Part shown: positions 41,190 to 47,952 of the stretch, piece by piece | Numbering within the stretch: the first letter of the stretch is position 1 | Layout: every line of letters starts with the position of its first letter | NCBI GenBank assembly: GCA_949288715.1 | Contig: CASELH010000014.1 | Location: forward strand, 1-47,952 | Origin: an uncultured Bacteroides sp. | GTDB taxonomy: Bacteria > Bacteroidota > Bacteroidia > Bacteroidales > Bacteroidaceae | DNA length: 47,952 bases | Reading direction: 5' to 3' | Position numbers and translations under genes: made by a program | The notes under the pieces: generated by a model | Told to the model about the DNA's origin: nothing | Database searches by the model: none | The model's input: only the letters and a program-made list of their open reading frames with translations

Positions 41190-42632
41190 ATGGCAACAAC
41201 AGAATTCATCGCCGCCATCGAGCTAAGTTCATCCAAGGCCACCGGCATAGCCGGGCGGAAGAACAGTGACGGAGGCATCGAAATCCTGGCATACGCCCGG
41301 GAAGACGCCTCACCCTTCGTCCACAAAGGCAACATCTACAACATAGACAAAGCCGCCCACGCGCTGGCCACCCTCAAAGGCCGGCTGGAGGAGCAACTGG
41401 GCCACCCCATCGCCCAAGTGTATACCGGCATCGGCGGGCAATCGCTGCGCACGGTGAGCAACACCGTGAGTCGCACGCTCGGCGAAGAGAGCATCATCTC
41501 CCCCGAACTGATAGACGCCATCACCGACGAGAACCTCGAAACACCCTACGCCGACATGTGCGTGCTCGACGTGGCCCCCCAGGAATACAAGATAGACAAC
41601 GCCCTGCATGCCGACCCCGTGGGAGTGACCGGCACACACGTCACCGGGCAGTTCCTCAACATCATGACGCGCGCCTCGGTCAAAAAGAACCTCGAGCTGA
41701 GCTTCGAGCAGGCGGGCATCAAGACGGCCGACCTCTTCGTGGCCCCCACGGCACTGGCCAAGGCGGTGCTGACGGAGGGCGAAATGCGCTCGGGCTGCGC
41801 GCTGGTGGACTTCGGAGCCGACACCACCACCCTGCAGGTCTACAAGAACAACCTGCTGCGCTACCTCTGCGTGCTGCCTCTGGGCGGCAACAACATTACC
41901 CGCGACATCGCCACCCTGAAGATGGAAGATGAAGACGCCGAACACCTCAAGCTGACCTACGGCAACGCCCTGCCCGACCAGGAAGCGCAACCCCAGGACG
42001 AAGACGAGCACACCACCTGCACCTTGCCGGACGGCCGCGCCATCGAGCTCTCCACGCTGGACGACATCATCGGCGCCCGTGCCGAAGAAATCGTGGCCAA
42101 CGTAGGGCACCAGATAGAACTCTCGGGCTACGCCGACAAGCTCTTTGCCGGCATCATCCTCACCGGCGGAGGCAGCAACCTGCGCAACCTGGACAACCTG
42201 CTGCGCAAAACCTGCCGCCTGGACAAGGTGAAGACCATCCCCTTCGTCCACACCGACATCCGCGAAGCGCAATGCACCCTGCCCAAAGACGGTACCCAAT
42301 GCACCCTGCTGGGCCTGCTCGCCCTGGGCGAAGACAACTGCTGCGCCGAAGAGCCGGAAGAAAAGCCCCGACCGACCACCGACACCACAGAGCCAAGCCA
42401 TGAGCAGAAAACCCTATTTGATGATGACGAAGAACTGAAGAGACAAACCGAAGAAGCCCGCCGCCAAGCCGAAATCAAGCGCAAACAGGAGGAAGAAGAA
42501 CGTAAACGGAAGAAGAAAAAACACGAAAAGGACACACATCAAAACCAAGGTGGAAACGGCAATTGGTTTACCAATATTCTCAACAAAGGGAAAAGCATCT
42601 TTGATGATAACGAAGACTCGGAAATGAAATAA
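41190..42632 (+). CDS. ftsA: Cell division protein FtsA
   Basis: A 480-residue actin-like protein that anchors FtsZ to the membrane and recruits the divisome. Seen: ELSSSKATGIAGRK (phosphate 1), VYTGIGGQSLRTVSN, ALVDFGADTTTLQVYKNN and ILTGGGSNLRNLDNLL. After about residue 395 comes a charged, low-complexity linker (KRQTEEARRQAEIKRKQEEE) and a C-terminal amphipathic stretch (NWFTNILNKGKSIFDD), likely the membrane-targeting helix. The charged linker is longer than in E. coli. It lies 26 bp before ftsZ. Confidence 0.94.
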   Translation: MATTEFIAAIELSSSKATGIAGRKNSDGGIEILAYAREDASPFVHKGNIYNIDKAAHALATLKGRLEEQLGHPIAQVYTGIGGQSLRTVSNTVSRTLGEESIISPELIDAITDENLETPYADMCVLDVAPQEYKIDNALHADPVGVTGTHVTGQFLNIMTRASVKKNLELSFEQAGIKTADLFVAPTALAKAVLTEGEMRSGCALVDFGADTTTLQVYKNNLLRYLCVLPLGGNNITRDIATLKMEDEDAEHLKLTYGNALPDQEAQPQDEDEHTTCTLPDGRAIELSTLDDIIGARAEEIVANVGHQIELSGYADKLFAGIILTGGGSNLRNLDNLLRKTCRLDKVKTIPFVHTDIREAQCTLPKDGTQCTLLGLLALGEDNCCAEEPEEKPRPTTDTTEPSHEQKTLFDDDEELKRQTEEARRQAEIKRKQEEEERKRKKKKHEKDTHQNQGGNGNWFTNILNKGKSIFDDNEDSEMK

Positions 42633-42658
42633 AAAATAACCCTGGAATAGCAAGCATT

Positions 42659-43960
42659 ATGGATGACATAACAGTACAATTCGACTTACATACCGATTCA
42701 CCGAAAATCATCAAAGTAATCGGCGTAGGCGGCGGCGGGTGCAACGCCGTGAACCACATGTACAACGAAGGCATCAACGGCGTGACCTTCATGGTGTGCA
42801 ACACCGACTCGAAGGCACTCAACGACTCGCCCGTGCCCGACAAGCTGCTGCTGGGCGAAGGTCTCGGCGCCGGCAACGACCCCGATGAAGGCCGCCGCAA
42901 GGCAGAAGCCAGCATGGACGACATCCGAGACCACCTGAGCGACGGCACGCGCATGGTGTTCATCACCGCAGGCATGGGCGGAGGCACCGGCACAGGCGCC
43001 GCCCCCATCATAGCCAAGACGGCCAAGGAAATGGACATACTCACCGTGGGCATCGTCACCATACCCTACCAGTGGGAGGGCATCAAGAAGATAGACCAGG
43101 CGCTGGACGGAGTGGAAGCCATCAGCCGCCACGTGGACGCCCTCATCGTCGTGAAGAACGACAAGCTGAGCGAGATATACGGCGACATGGGCTTTGAAGA
43201 CGCCTACGACCGCGCCGACGACATCGTGCTGGTGGCCGCCAAAAGCATCTCGGACATCATCACCATGCACGGCAAGATAAACCTCGACTTCAACGACGTG
43301 CGCATGGTGCTGAAAGACGGTGGCGTGGCCATCATGGGCACAGGCTACGGCAGCGGCGAAGGCCGCGTGACCGCCGCCATACGCAACGCCCAGACCTCGC
43401 CCCTGCTCAACAACAACGACATCTTCAACGCCAAGAAGGTGGCACTGTGCATCTCCTACAGCTCGCAAAGCCAGCTCATGATGAACGAAATGAGGGAAGT
43501 GGAAGAATTCATGACCCGCTTTAGCCGCGACATCGTGACCAAGCATGGCGTGGAACGCGACGAGTCGCTGGGCGACCAAGTGAAAATCACCCTGCTGGCC
43601 ACCGGCTTCGGCATACAGGACATCCACCTCAAAGAGATGGATGACCGCATCGCCGCCAAAAGCGAGGAAGAACTGGAACGCCTGGCCGAGGAAGAAGAGC
43701 GCAAACGCCAACGCCGCCAGAAGTACTACGGCAAAGAAACCGGCAGCCCCACGCAGCGCATGCGCCGACGCAACATCTACCTCTTCAAGCCCGAAGACCT
43801 GGACAATGCCGAGCTCATTGCCCTCGTGGAAGACAGCCCCACCTACCAGCGCGACAAAATAACGCTGAACAACCTGAAGCGCAAATCGCAGCAAGACGCC
43901 CTGCAGGCCACACCGCCAGAGCAGGAGGCCAACGAAGAAGGCGTCATCACCTTCGGATAA
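42659..43960 (+). CDS. ftsZ: Cell division protein FtsZ
   Basis: A 433-residue tubulin-like GTPase that forms the division ring. IGVGGGGCNAVNHM opens the GTP site; GMGGGTGTGAAPIIAK is the tubulin signature; the T7 loop reads NLDFNDVRMVL. A charged linker (about 335-400, with EERKRQRRQKYYGKE) separates the core from a C-terminal end. That end lacks an E. coli-type conserved peptide; LFKPEDLDNAELIALVEDSP is a candidate docking segment. It follows ftsA in the usual order. Confidence 0.97.
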   Translation: MDDITVQFDLHTDSPKIIKVIGVGGGGCNAVNHMYNEGINGVTFMVCNTDSKALNDSPVPDKLLLGEGLGAGNDPDEGRRKAEASMDDIRDHLSDGTRMVFITAGMGGGTGTGAAPIIAKTAKEMDILTVGIVTIPYQWEGIKKIDQALDGVEAISRHVDALIVVKNDKLSEIYGDMGFEDAYDRADDIVLVAAKSISDIITMHGKINLDFNDVRMVLKDGGVAIMGTGYGSGEGRVTAAIRNAQTSPLLNNNDIFNAKKVALCISYSSQSQLMMNEMREVEEFMTRFSRDIVTKHGVERDESLGDQVKITLLATGFGIQDIHLKEMDDRIAAKSEEELERLAEEEERKRQRRQKYYGKETGSPTQRMRRRNIYLFKPEDLDNAELIALVEDSPTYQRDKITLNNLKRKSQQDALQATPPEQEANEEGVITFG

Positions 43961-43995
43961 ACAAGACAATTATACTCCTAAAAAACAACTGTACT

Positions 43996-44445
43996 ATGGA
44001 TTTATTTGAAAAAGTCAGCGAAGACATTAAAACCGCCATGAAGGCCAAAGACAAAGTGGCCCTCGAAACCCTGCGCAACATCAAGAAAGTATTTCTGGAA
44101 GCAAAGACTGCACCGGGCGCCAACGACACCCTCAGCGATGCCGACGCACTGAAACTCATCCAGAAGCTGGCCAAGCAAGGCAAAGACGCCGCCGACATCT
44201 ACATCCAGCAAGGACGCCAGGACCTGGCCGACGCCGAACTGGCACAGGTGAAGGTGATGGAGGCCTACCTGCCCAAGCAGATGACGCCCGAAGAACTGGA
44301 GGCCGCCCTGCGCGCCATCATCGCCGAGACAGGTGCCACCAGTGCCAAAGACATGGGCAAGGTGATGGGTGTGGCCACCAAGCGGCTGGCCGGACAAGCC
44401 GAAGGCCGTGCCATCTCAGCCAAGGTGAAAGAGCTGCTGGGCTAA
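43996..44445 (+). CDS. GatB/YqeY domain-containing protein
   Basis: A 149-residue YqeY family protein. The sequence MDLFEKVSEDIKTAMKAKDK, LRNIKKVFLEAKTAPG, and the end MGKVMGVATKRLAGQAEGRA fit the two-domain YqeY fold, related to the tail domain of the tRNA amidotransferase subunit GatB. Its role is not well known; tRNA binding has been proposed for the family. In Bacteroidetes it commonly follows ftsZ. It is the last gene of the cluster, 35 bp after ftsZ, and is closed by a terminator. Confidence 0.92.
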   Translation: MDLFEKVSEDIKTAMKAKDKVALETLRNIKKVFLEAKTAPGANDTLSDADALKLIQKLAKQGKDAADIYIQQGRQDLADAELAQVKVMEAYLPKQMTPEELEAALRAIIAETGATSAKDMGKVMGVATKRLAGQAEGRAISAKVKELLG

Positions 44446-44461
44446 TGTCTTTCTACATTGA

Positions 44462-44493
44462 GGCGCGGATTATACACAATCCGCGCCTTGTTT
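44462..44493. terminator. Terminator at the end of the dcw cluster
   Basis: GGCGCGGATT (44462-44471) pairs perfectly with AATCCGCGCC (44478-44487), then TTGTTT. It lies between the rightward yqeY-like gene and the leftward arabinofuranosidase, so it may act in both directions; the leftward side has a weaker U-run. Confidence 0.88.
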
Positions 44494-44501
44494 ATGCCGC
44501 G

Positions 44502-46049
44502 TCAGCGAATGCTGAGCGTCACAATGGACTTGGCAGGCAGCGTGACTTTCAGCGTACCCTTGACGAGGCGGGCACCGCTGAAGTCGGCAGGCTTCACCTT
44601 GTCCGGCTGCTCAAAGGTGTTGTGGTCATCAATGTTTCCGGTGGTGAGGATGATGCCCTTCACAGACTTGCCTTTCACGTCGCCAAGGGCAATTTCCACG
44701 TCGCACGTATTCTCCAGGTCAATGTTGGCCAACGAGATGTGCACCGTGCCCTCATTGTCGCGCGAGGCGGTAGCGCTCAGGGTAGGCACAATGCGGTCAT
44801 CGCGCACCACGCGGCGCTCGCACTGCACGTCCAAGGGGATGTACGTGGCATCCTGGTGCACCTTGTACATGTGGAACACGTGGTAGGTGGGGGTAAGCAC
44901 CATGCGGTCGTCCTTCGTCAGAATCATGGACTGCAGCACGTTGGCAATCTGGGCAATGTTGGCCATCTGTATGCGGTCGGTGTATTTGTGGAAGACGTTC
45001 AGCGTGAGGGCGGCCACCATGGCATCGCGCAGGGTGTTCTGCTGGAACAAGTGTCCGGGGATGGTGCCCGGCTCCTGGTCCCACCACGTGCCCCACTCGT
45101 CCACCATCAACGCCACGTTGCGGTCGGGGTCATACTTGTCCATGATGCCGATGTGGCGTTGCAACACCTGCTCTATCTCCAGGCACTTGCCCAAGGTGCG
45201 ATAGTATTCGGCGGCATCGAAGTCGGTGGCCGAGCCTTTTTGGTTCCAGTCCATCACCGTGTAGTAGTGCAGCGAAAGCCCGTTCATGCGGTTGCCCACA
45301 CGCTGCATCAGCACCTCCGTCCAGTTATAGTCATAGTCGCTGGCGCCGCTGGCTATCTTGAACAGCTGGTTGCCGTTATAATTCCGGCAATAAGTGGAAT
45401 AGCGGCGGTAAAGGTCGGCATAAAACTCGGGGCGCATGCTGCCGCCACATCCCCAGCTCTCGTTGCCCACGCCGAAGAACTTCACCTTCCAAGGCTTTTC
45501 GCGCCCGTTTTGCTTGCGCAGCTTGGCCATGGGGCCGTCCTCGGCGGTCATGTATTCCACCCACTTGGCCATTTCCTCCACCGTGCCGCTGCCCACGTTG
45601 CCGCTGACGTAAGGCTCGCAGCCCAGCAGTTCGCACAGGTTCAGGAACTCGTGGGTGCCGAAGCTGTTGTCTTCCACCGTGCCGCCCCAGTTGTTGTTCA
45701 CCATGCGGGGACGCTGGTCGCGCGGGCCTATGCCGTCCATCCAGTGATACTCGTCGGCAAAGCAGCCTCCCGGCCAGCGCAGGTTGGGGATGCTGAGTTC
45801 CTTCAGCGCACCCAGCACGTCGTTGCGGTACCCTTGGGTGTTGGGGATGTCGGAGTCCTCGCCCACCCACAGCCCGCCGTAGATGCAGGTGCCCAGATGT
45901 TCGGCAAATTGCCCGTAGATGTGCCGGCTGATGATGTTTTTCCCTTGGTCGGCATGGAGGGTGACAGTGGCTTTCTCTTGCGCCCGCAGTCCGGGCAAGG
46001 CGGCCAGCATCAGGGCCAGCGCGCCCAGTTTCAGGATGTATGTTTTCAT
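44502..46049 (-). CDS. Alpha-L-arabinofuranosidase (GH51)
   Basis: A 515-residue exported enzyme that cleaves alpha-L-arabinofuranosyl residues from arabinan or arabinoxylan. A signal peptide ([20 protein letters not shown], end at LRAQ) is followed by the GH51 catalytic barrel: [30 protein letters not shown], the acid/base Glu in [12 protein letters not shown], and the nucleophile Glu in [13 protein letters not shown]-terminal beta domain ends it. The ATG at 46049 is preferred to an upstream one that lacks a signal peptide. It is not in a visible polysaccharide locus here; recO is its upstream neighbour. Confidence 0.93.
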   Translation of the reverse strand: MKTYILKLGALALMLAALPGLRAQEKATVTLHADQGKNIISRHIYGQFAEHLGTCIYGGLWVGEDSDIPNTQGYRNDVLGALKELSIPNLRWPGGCFADEYHWMDGIGPRDQRPRMVNNNWGGTVEDNSFGTHEFLNLCELLGCEPYVSGNVGSGTVEEMAKWVEYMTAEDGPMAKLRKQNGREKPWKVKFFGVGNESWGCGGSMRPEFYADLYRRYSTYCRNYNGNQLFKIASGASDYDYNWTEVLMQRVGNRMNGLSLHYYTVMDWNQKGSATDFDAAEYYRTLGKCLEIEQVLQRHIGIMDKYDPDRNVALMVDEWGTWWDQEPGTIPGHLFQQNTLRDAMVAALTLNVFHKYTDRIQMANIAQIANVLQSMILTKDDRMVLTPTYHVFHMYKVHQDATYIPLDVQCERRVVRDDRIVPTLSATASRDNEGTVHISLANIDLENTCDVEIALGDVKGKSVKGIILTTGNIDDHNTFEQPDKVKPADFSGARLVKGTLKVTLPAKSIVTLSIR

Positions 46050-46070
46050 ATATTGCAAAGATTGTTTCTG

Positions 46071-46078
46071 CAAAGATA
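46071..46078 (-). promoter_or_regulatory. -7 box (TATCTTTG) for the arabinofuranosidase
   Basis: TATCTTTG on the minus strand lies about 22-29 bp before the ATG at 46049. A second CTTTG close to the start (from about 46060) is less well placed. It suggests separate transcription from recO. Confidence 0.55.
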
Positions 46079-46143
46079 ACCGGAAAAAAGCAAATACGGG
46101 TATACCAAATGTTTCCGGATGGGATGCCAAGAGTCTTTTGCGC

Positions 46144-46872
46144 TCATCCAAACAAAGCCTTCAGCACGTCCAGCGATTTCAATTCCGGAAAGTCGGGCAA
46201 GTGCAGGCGGTAATATTCGTTGATGATGTCCAGGCAACGGGCGCGCTCCATGCGGTTCATGCCGAAGAGGTGCATGGTGGCATAGTTCATGCGCGTCAGG
46301 CTGAGCAGCCGTGCCGCCTCCTCGGGACCTATGTAGTGGCTGTGCCCCTGCGGACGCAGGGAGGTAAAACAGGCATTCTGCAAGTCGAAGTAATCGCCCG
46401 CCCGGTAGCCCTCCAAGTTGGGCGCAAGCCCCAGGAAACGCGCAAGCCGCATCAGGAAAACCAGGTGGAAGTTGGCAAAGCCCTCGCGGCACTCGTCCAG
46501 CCACACGATGGAGTGCCACAGGTAGGCATAGAGCGGGTGGTTTTCGGCCTCCTCGCGCACGGCGCGGCACAGGAATTCGGCCAGGAACAGGGCGATGGCC
46601 GACTTGCACGGGTCGTAGGGCAGACTGGAAAAAGGGTAGGCCGACTTGGCCTCGCGCACGCGGTAGATAGTGGCCGTGGGGCGGAAGTCGGCCACCAGCT
46701 CCACCAGCGCCAGCGGCTGGAAGAGCACGGGCTTCACGGCCGACTTGCGCGTGCGGGGCAGGCGCACCACGAACGACGTCCGCCCCGACTCGCGGGTGTA
46801 CAAGTCGGCTATCATCGACGTGTCGGCATACTTCACGGTGCGCAGCACGATGCCCTGCGTGGTTTGCAACAT
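46144..46872 (-). CDS. recO: DNA repair protein RecO
   Basis: A 242-residue recombination mediator of the RecFOR pathway that helps load RecA onto single-stranded DNA. The N-terminal OB-fold block reads [20 protein letters not shown]; a helical domain follows, with [20 protein letters not shown] and [18 protein letters not shown]. No clear C4 zinc motif is present, as in other Bacteroidetes RecO proteins. A -7 box and a strong AAAGGAG ribosome site precede the ATG at 46872. Confidence 0.93.
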   Translation of the reverse strand: MLQTTQGIVLRTVKYADTSMIADLYTRESGRTSFVVRLPRTRKSAVKPVLFQPLALVELVADFRPTATIYRVREAKSAYPFSSLPYDPCKSAIALFLAEFLCRAVREEAENHPLYAYLWHSIVWLDECREGFANFHLVFLMRLARFLGLAPNLEGYRAGDYFDLQNACFTSLRPQGHSHYIGPEEAARLLSLTRMNYATMHLFGMNRMERARCLDIINEYYRLHLPDFPELKSLDVLKALFG

Positions 46873-46903
46873 ACGATTCTCCTTTCTTACTGATTCCCGC
46901 CGG

Positions 46904-46911
46904 CAAAGCTA
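46904..46911 (-). promoter_or_regulatory. -7 box (TAGCTTTG) for recO
   Basis: TAGCTTTG on the minus strand lies 31-39 bp before the recO ATG, and AAAGGAG (about 46885-46879) stands in ribosome-site position. Confidence 0.6.
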
Positions 46912-46955
46912 CAAAAAAGGCGCCGGATGCGCAAATGTCAATTCCCTTTACCCAT

Positions 46956-47050
46956 CTTGTCCGCATTTTCTACGCTCCCCCTTCGGTCCATAGGGCCGCA
47001 GCGCGAGCGAAGCAGTACCGAATGGGGTACGAATGGGGTACGAAGGAGAA
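46956..47050 (+). repeat. Dispersed intergenic repeat, copy C
   Basis: CTTGTCCGCATTTTCTACGC, then TCCATAGGGCCGCAGCGCG, then CAGTACCGAATGGGGTACGA and a second GAATGGGGTACGA. It matches copies A and B, with a short insertion (CCCCCTTCGG). It lies between the leftward recO and the rightward Rhs-type gene, another divergent gap. Confidence 0.75.
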
Positions 47051-47077
47051 ACGGAGATGGCGCAGGTCCTATTTTTT

Positions 47078-47115
47078 TATCCGTGTAATCTGCATCATCT
47101 TCGGGTGAAAAATTT
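47078..47115 (+). repeat. Partial copy of the right end of the 31609-31765 element
   Basis: TTATCCGTGTAATCTGC, then CATCATCTTCGGGTGAAAAA, resembles the GTTATCCGTGTCATCTGCGG plus ATGAAAAAT end of the ftsI-murE element. Only one arm is visible here, so this is a fragment. Confidence 0.45.
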
Positions 47116-47242
47116 ATTTTCAGCATTTGAAACCGCACTCATATGCAAGAATACTATTTTAAAAATATTCATATAGAACATTCTATTTGTGAATTATTTA
47201 CGCAAAAAGTTTTATTCATAAGATAAAATTTTTACAGGTTTG

Positions 47243-47274
47243 TTTGCATAAGCCAAAATCGCATTTTATATTTG
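47243..47274 (+). promoter_or_regulatory. Promoter for the Rhs/DUF6443 gene
   Basis: TTTG (47243-47246), 20 bp, then TATATTTG (47267-47274) fits the consensus closely. It predicts a leader of about 150-190 bases holding a 37-codon ORF. The rest of the AT-rich 47116-47335 stretch shows nothing else I can name. Confidence 0.75.
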
Positions 47275-47335
47275 CAGAGTGATTAAGCTTAATACACGAA
47301 ACAAACTATTATTTTAAACTAAACGAAAATAAACC

Positions 47336-47449
47336 ATGAACAAAATTAGCATTAATGAAAAACAAACGACGCAGACGGGAACGTCCGAAAACAAACTCCG
47401 CAACACAATGTTCAACATTTTAAAAACAAGACTTAACAATGGCAACTAA
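47336..47449 (+). CDS. Possible 37-residue leader peptide or small protein
   Basis: ATG to TAA gives a 37-residue basic, Asn/Thr-rich peptide (begins MNKISINEKQTTQTGTSENK, ends RLNNGN). It is in the leader between a good promoter and the Rhs-type gene. Its stop (TAA, 47447-47449) overlaps an alternative start of that gene at 47439 in another frame, so the two could be coupled. I recognise no family. It could be chance; coding status is uncertain. Confidence 0.35.
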   Translation: MNKISINEKQTTQTGTSENKLRNTMFNILKTRLNNGN

Positions 47450-47468
47450 AATTTCAAAGAATCGAATT

Positions 47469-47952
47469 ATGAAACGGGCAATATTATTCAGCATAGGCCT
47501 GTTTGCCTGCATGGCAACGGCCGGGGCGCAGGATGTCGCCCAAAACTATGTGCTCCGCCGCACGATGCTCGACGAGGCGGGCACCGGCAGCATGGACAAT
47601 GTGACGTATTACGACGGGCTGGGACGCCCCTCCCTGCACGTGGGGCTGGGCGCAGCGCCCGACGGAAAGAACCTGCTGACCCTGCAGGAGTATGACGACG
47701 CGGGGCGTGAGTCGGCTACCTGGCTGCCCGTGGCCTTGGCAGACGACTGCCCGACGGCGACGGCCATACAGTCGGCCGCAAAGAGCGCCTACGGCGACAA
47801 CTTGCCCTACGCCAAGACGGTATACGAGGCTTCGCCGCTGAACCGCGTCAGCCAGCAGTACGGCCCCGGGGCGGCCTGGCACAACGGACACCCGGTGCGG
47901 ACGGAACGGATGGCCAACGGCACGGCCCTGCCCTTGTCGTGCCTGCACTACA
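47469..47952 (+). CDS. Rhs-type/DUF6443 domain protein, N-terminal part (runs off window)
   Basis: The first 161 residues are visible; the gene continues past the edge. A signal peptide (MKRAILFSIGLFACMATAG, cleavage near AQ) is followed by a DUF6443 region: NYVLRRTMLDEAG, VTYYDGLGRPSLHVGLG, LLTLQEYDDAGRESATWLPV and VYEASPLNRVSQQYGPG. In Bacteroidetes this domain opens large secreted Rhs/YD-repeat proteins whose variable C-termini are often toxins. The start is 47469; an in-frame ATG at 47439 would add MATKISKNRI. Toxin content lies outside the window. Confidence 0.85.
   Translation, partial: MKRAILFSIGLFACMATAGAQDVAQNYVLRRTMLDEAGTGSMDNVTYYDGLGRPSLHVGLGAAPDGKNLLTLQEYDDAGRESATWLPVALADDCPTATAIQSAAKSAYGDNLPYAKTVYEASPLNRVSQQYGPGAAWHNGHPVRTERMANGTALPLSCLHY

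Noticed and set aside
44445-46079. 544-codon plus-strand frame across the arabinofuranosidase
   Set aside because: Starts inside the terminator region and mirrors the GH51 gene; composition is His/Val-rich without motifs.

Overview
The window looks like a chromosomal segment of a Bacteroidales bacterium, most likely Bacteroidaceae or a close relative. The signs are Bacteroidetes-type promoters (-7 box TAnnTTTG, often with TTTG about 19-21 bp upstream, and little Shine-Dalgarno sequence), a Bacteroides-style division and cell wall (dcw) cluster, a PagL-like outer-membrane enzyme, a GlsA/GlsB-like glycine-lipid gene pair, and a DUF6443/Rhs-type gene. Most housekeeping genes are clearly GC-rich by eye. 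Several accessory stretches (about 6.6-7.6 kb, 26.0-26.8 kb and 47.1-47.5 kb) are AT-rich.

Layout. Positions 1-354 hold the 5' part of an Rpn-type nuclease gene with altered active-site positions. A DEAD-box helicase follows at 651-2513. A leftward unit at 2514-6547 runs acyl-CoA synthetase, lipoprotein, PagL-like deacylase. Next come a decayed YhcG (DUF1016) nuclease fragment and an AT-rich pair (SnoaL-like lipoprotein and a beta-lactamase-fold protein). The M20 deacylase at 8871-9944 (probably N-succinylornithine deacetylase) converges on a leftward dut-TPR-DUF4292-EnvC-like operon (14122 to 9934). dgt diverges from dut.

From 15592 to 22089 lies a tight four-gene unit in which every product appears to be exported or membrane-anchored: a WD40-caspase protein, a SEL1-repeat protein, a CHASE2 membrane sensor with no output domain, and a small secreted protein of unknown function. 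This is the best candidate in the window for a little-described system. It is followed by an SLC13/RCK_C transporter, the leftward glycine-lipid genes, a HicAB toxin-antitoxin pair with a readable operator, and a second YhcG remnant.

Positions 27453-44445 carry the dcw cluster: MraZ boxes, mraZ, rsmH, ftsL, ftsI, murE, mraY, murD, ftsW, murG, murC, ftsQ, ftsA, ftsZ and a yqeY-like gene. A strong terminator closes it. The genes together make lipid II (murE, mraY, murD, murG, murC) and build the divisome (ftsL, ftsI, ftsW, ftsQ, ftsA, ftsZ). Six of the spacers inside this cluster hold small inverted or simple-sequence repeats of different families. The right end has a GH51 arabinofuranosidase and recO, both leftward, then the start of an Rhs/DUF6443 gene.

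A dispersed repeat of about 100 bp occurs three times, each time in a divergent intergenic region beside accessory genes, and a diverged fourth copy lies near 8.7 kb. I saw no rRNA, tRNA or CRISPR array, but I had no search tools.
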